From assembly GCA_045544955.1 (NCBI GenBank), contig JAZPZY010000016.1:1-37878 (forward strand): DNA of 37,878 nt. The letters are read 5' to 3'. Shown here piece by piece: positions 37,165 to 37,878 of the stretch. This DNA is from SIG701 sp045544955. GTDB lineage: Bacteria; Bacillota; Clostridia; Oscillospirales; CAG-272. The notes beneath the pieces are model-generated. The model made no database searches. It was given only the letters and a program-made list of their open reading frames with translations, and was not told the DNA's origin. Both the position numbers and the translations under genes were made by a program. Every line of letters begins with the position of its first letter. Positions within the stretch are counted from its first letter, which is position 1.

Positions 37165-37878
37165 TTATTTTATCAGACCGTTCCTAAAATCCAAATATTC
37201 CTCATCGTTATCAAAAAAACTATCGTATTTGGATAATAACTTTTCAAAATATATCGTTGTCATAAATTCCTCTTGTGTACCCAAATCATCTATTGTTGAA
37301 AAATACAGAGGATTTCGTAAACCGATTTGATAATTTTCAGCCTTTGCATTTTGATTTAGATATTTTGTCAGCGAGACAAATGTTTTTAATTCCCGTAGAC
37401 ATTCATCTTTTTGACCAAGCTTTTTGTATGCTTGTGCTTTTGCCTCACAGGTCCAAAGTTTGTGGCACACGTAGAAATCTTCACAGCCCTCATCAAAGAT
37501 CGAGAGCAATTTCTCATGAGCGCGGCACCAAGACAGCACCTTCTCATATTCTTTCTGTTCAAGCAATGCTATTCTTTTTAGTTCAAAAAGTTGATCCATA
37601 ATCAAATAACACTCAAACAAACTATTTTCAGTAAATCTTGCGTGCTCCAAATAATCCTTGCGATATTCTAATATTTGTGCCTTTCCAACGATTTTTTGTC
37701 TATATCCGTTTGCACTGATTTTTTCCACCGCATCAACGGCTTTTTCAAATTCACCTATTTCGCAATATATTCTTCTCAACATATTAAGAGCTTGGTCTAC
37801 TTTTTTGATATCTCCGCAAGTATTTACGACCTCTTCGCAGACCTTAACAGCTTTTTCGATTGCGTCATGCTTTTCTTT
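37165..37878 (-). CDS. TPR-repeat protein, C-terminal part (5' partial at window end)
   Basis: The frame is open to the right edge, so at least 237 residues are encoded and the start is outside. Repeated helix pairs (EVVNTCGDIKKVDQALNML, IYCEIGEFEKAVDAVEKI, FELKRIALLEQKEYEKVLSWC, AKAQAYKKLGQKDECLREL) follow a tetratricopeptide pattern. In Bacillota such tails often follow an N-terminal XRE-type helix-turn-helix in peptide- or stress-responsive regulators, but that domain is not visible here. Confidence 0.7.
   Translation of the reverse strand, partial: KEKHDAIEKAVKVCEEVVNTCGDIKKVDQALNMLRRIYCEIGEFEKAVDAVEKISANGYRQKIVGKAQILEYRKDYLEHARFTENSLFECYLIMDQLFELKRIALLEQKEYEKVLSWCRAHEKLLSIFDEGCEDFYVCHKLWTCEAKAQAYKKLGQKDECLRELKTFVSLTKYLNQNAKAENYQIGLRNPLYFSTIDDLGTQEEFMTTIYFEKLLSKYDSFFDNDEEYLDFRNGLIK

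Noticed and set aside
1..37878. CRISPR array
   Set aside because: No regularly spaced identical repeats with unique spacers occur; the repeated motifs found are dispersed palindromes.

Overview
The window looks like a mosaic, moderately GC-balanced chromosome segment from a Bacillota (Clostridia-type, probably gut) bacterium. The reasons are strong GGAGG ribosome binding sites, consensus sigma-A promoters (TTGACA-17-TATAAT), many intrinsic terminators, TTG starts, lipoprotein ABC solute-binding proteins with EF-hand-like loops, and a palindromic intergenic repeat of a kind I associate with Oscillospiraceae-like genomes. No species can be named from the sequence.

Layout. (1) 1-1.25 kb: the 3' end of an RHS/YD-repeat gene that runs into the tail of an unrelated winged-helix protein, then a 45-nt tRNA-Pro 3' fragment with its terminator. 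(2) 1.35-6.3 kb: a tightly packed leftward operon of small modifying, detoxifying and housecleaning genes (Nudix, stand-alone TipAS, DUF4365 nuclease-like, radical SAM, GNAT, P-loop kinase-like, SSAT-like GNAT, broken metallo-beta-lactamase), preceded by a 38-aa membrane peptide not previously listed as an ORF. (3) 6.5-13.7 kb: a LacI-family regulator and a six-gene rightward catabolic operon (PTE-like hydrolase, two amidohydrolase-2 proteins, fucose/arabinose-isomerase-like protein, M24/creatinase-like protein, sensory-rhodopsin-transducer-like protein). The operon promoter has two near-identical 18-bp palindromic operators 104 bp apart with an intrinsic terminator between them. (4) 13.8-15 kb: gene debris and a LURP-one-like gene. 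(5) 15.1-27.1 kb: an integrated satellite-like element, all leftward: integrase, excisionase, P4-type primase/helicase, an unrecognised 559-aa protein, two tiny membrane proteins, a serine recombinase, class II glutamine amidotransferase, amidoligase, DUF3846, HTH proteins, a candidate small RNA, an Abi_2/HEPN gene and an HNH remnant. (6) 27.7-37.9 kb: intact tRNA-Pro(CGG), a polysaccharide deacetylase, two paralogous sugar-binding lipoproteins, an SLC13-type permease, a DHDPS-family aldolase with an MBL-fold hydrolase, a GNAT enzyme, and a TPR protein cut by the window end. Three copies of a compound palindromic repeat and one long palindromic element sit in the gaps.

How the parts work together. 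The strongest candidate for an undescribed system is the 6.5-13.7 kb regulon. Its gene set looks like breakdown of a carbohydrate-type or lactone/amide compound, but two of its enzymes have lost the usual metal ligands beside an intact relative, and expression seems to be controlled by paired operators plus a leader terminator. The second candidate is the satellite-like element, which carries an amide-ligation module (amidoligase + glutamine amidotransferase), an abortive-infection gene, an orphan 559-aa cargo gene and a promoter-to-terminator small RNA. All functional assignments are from motif reading by eye; no database search was possible.
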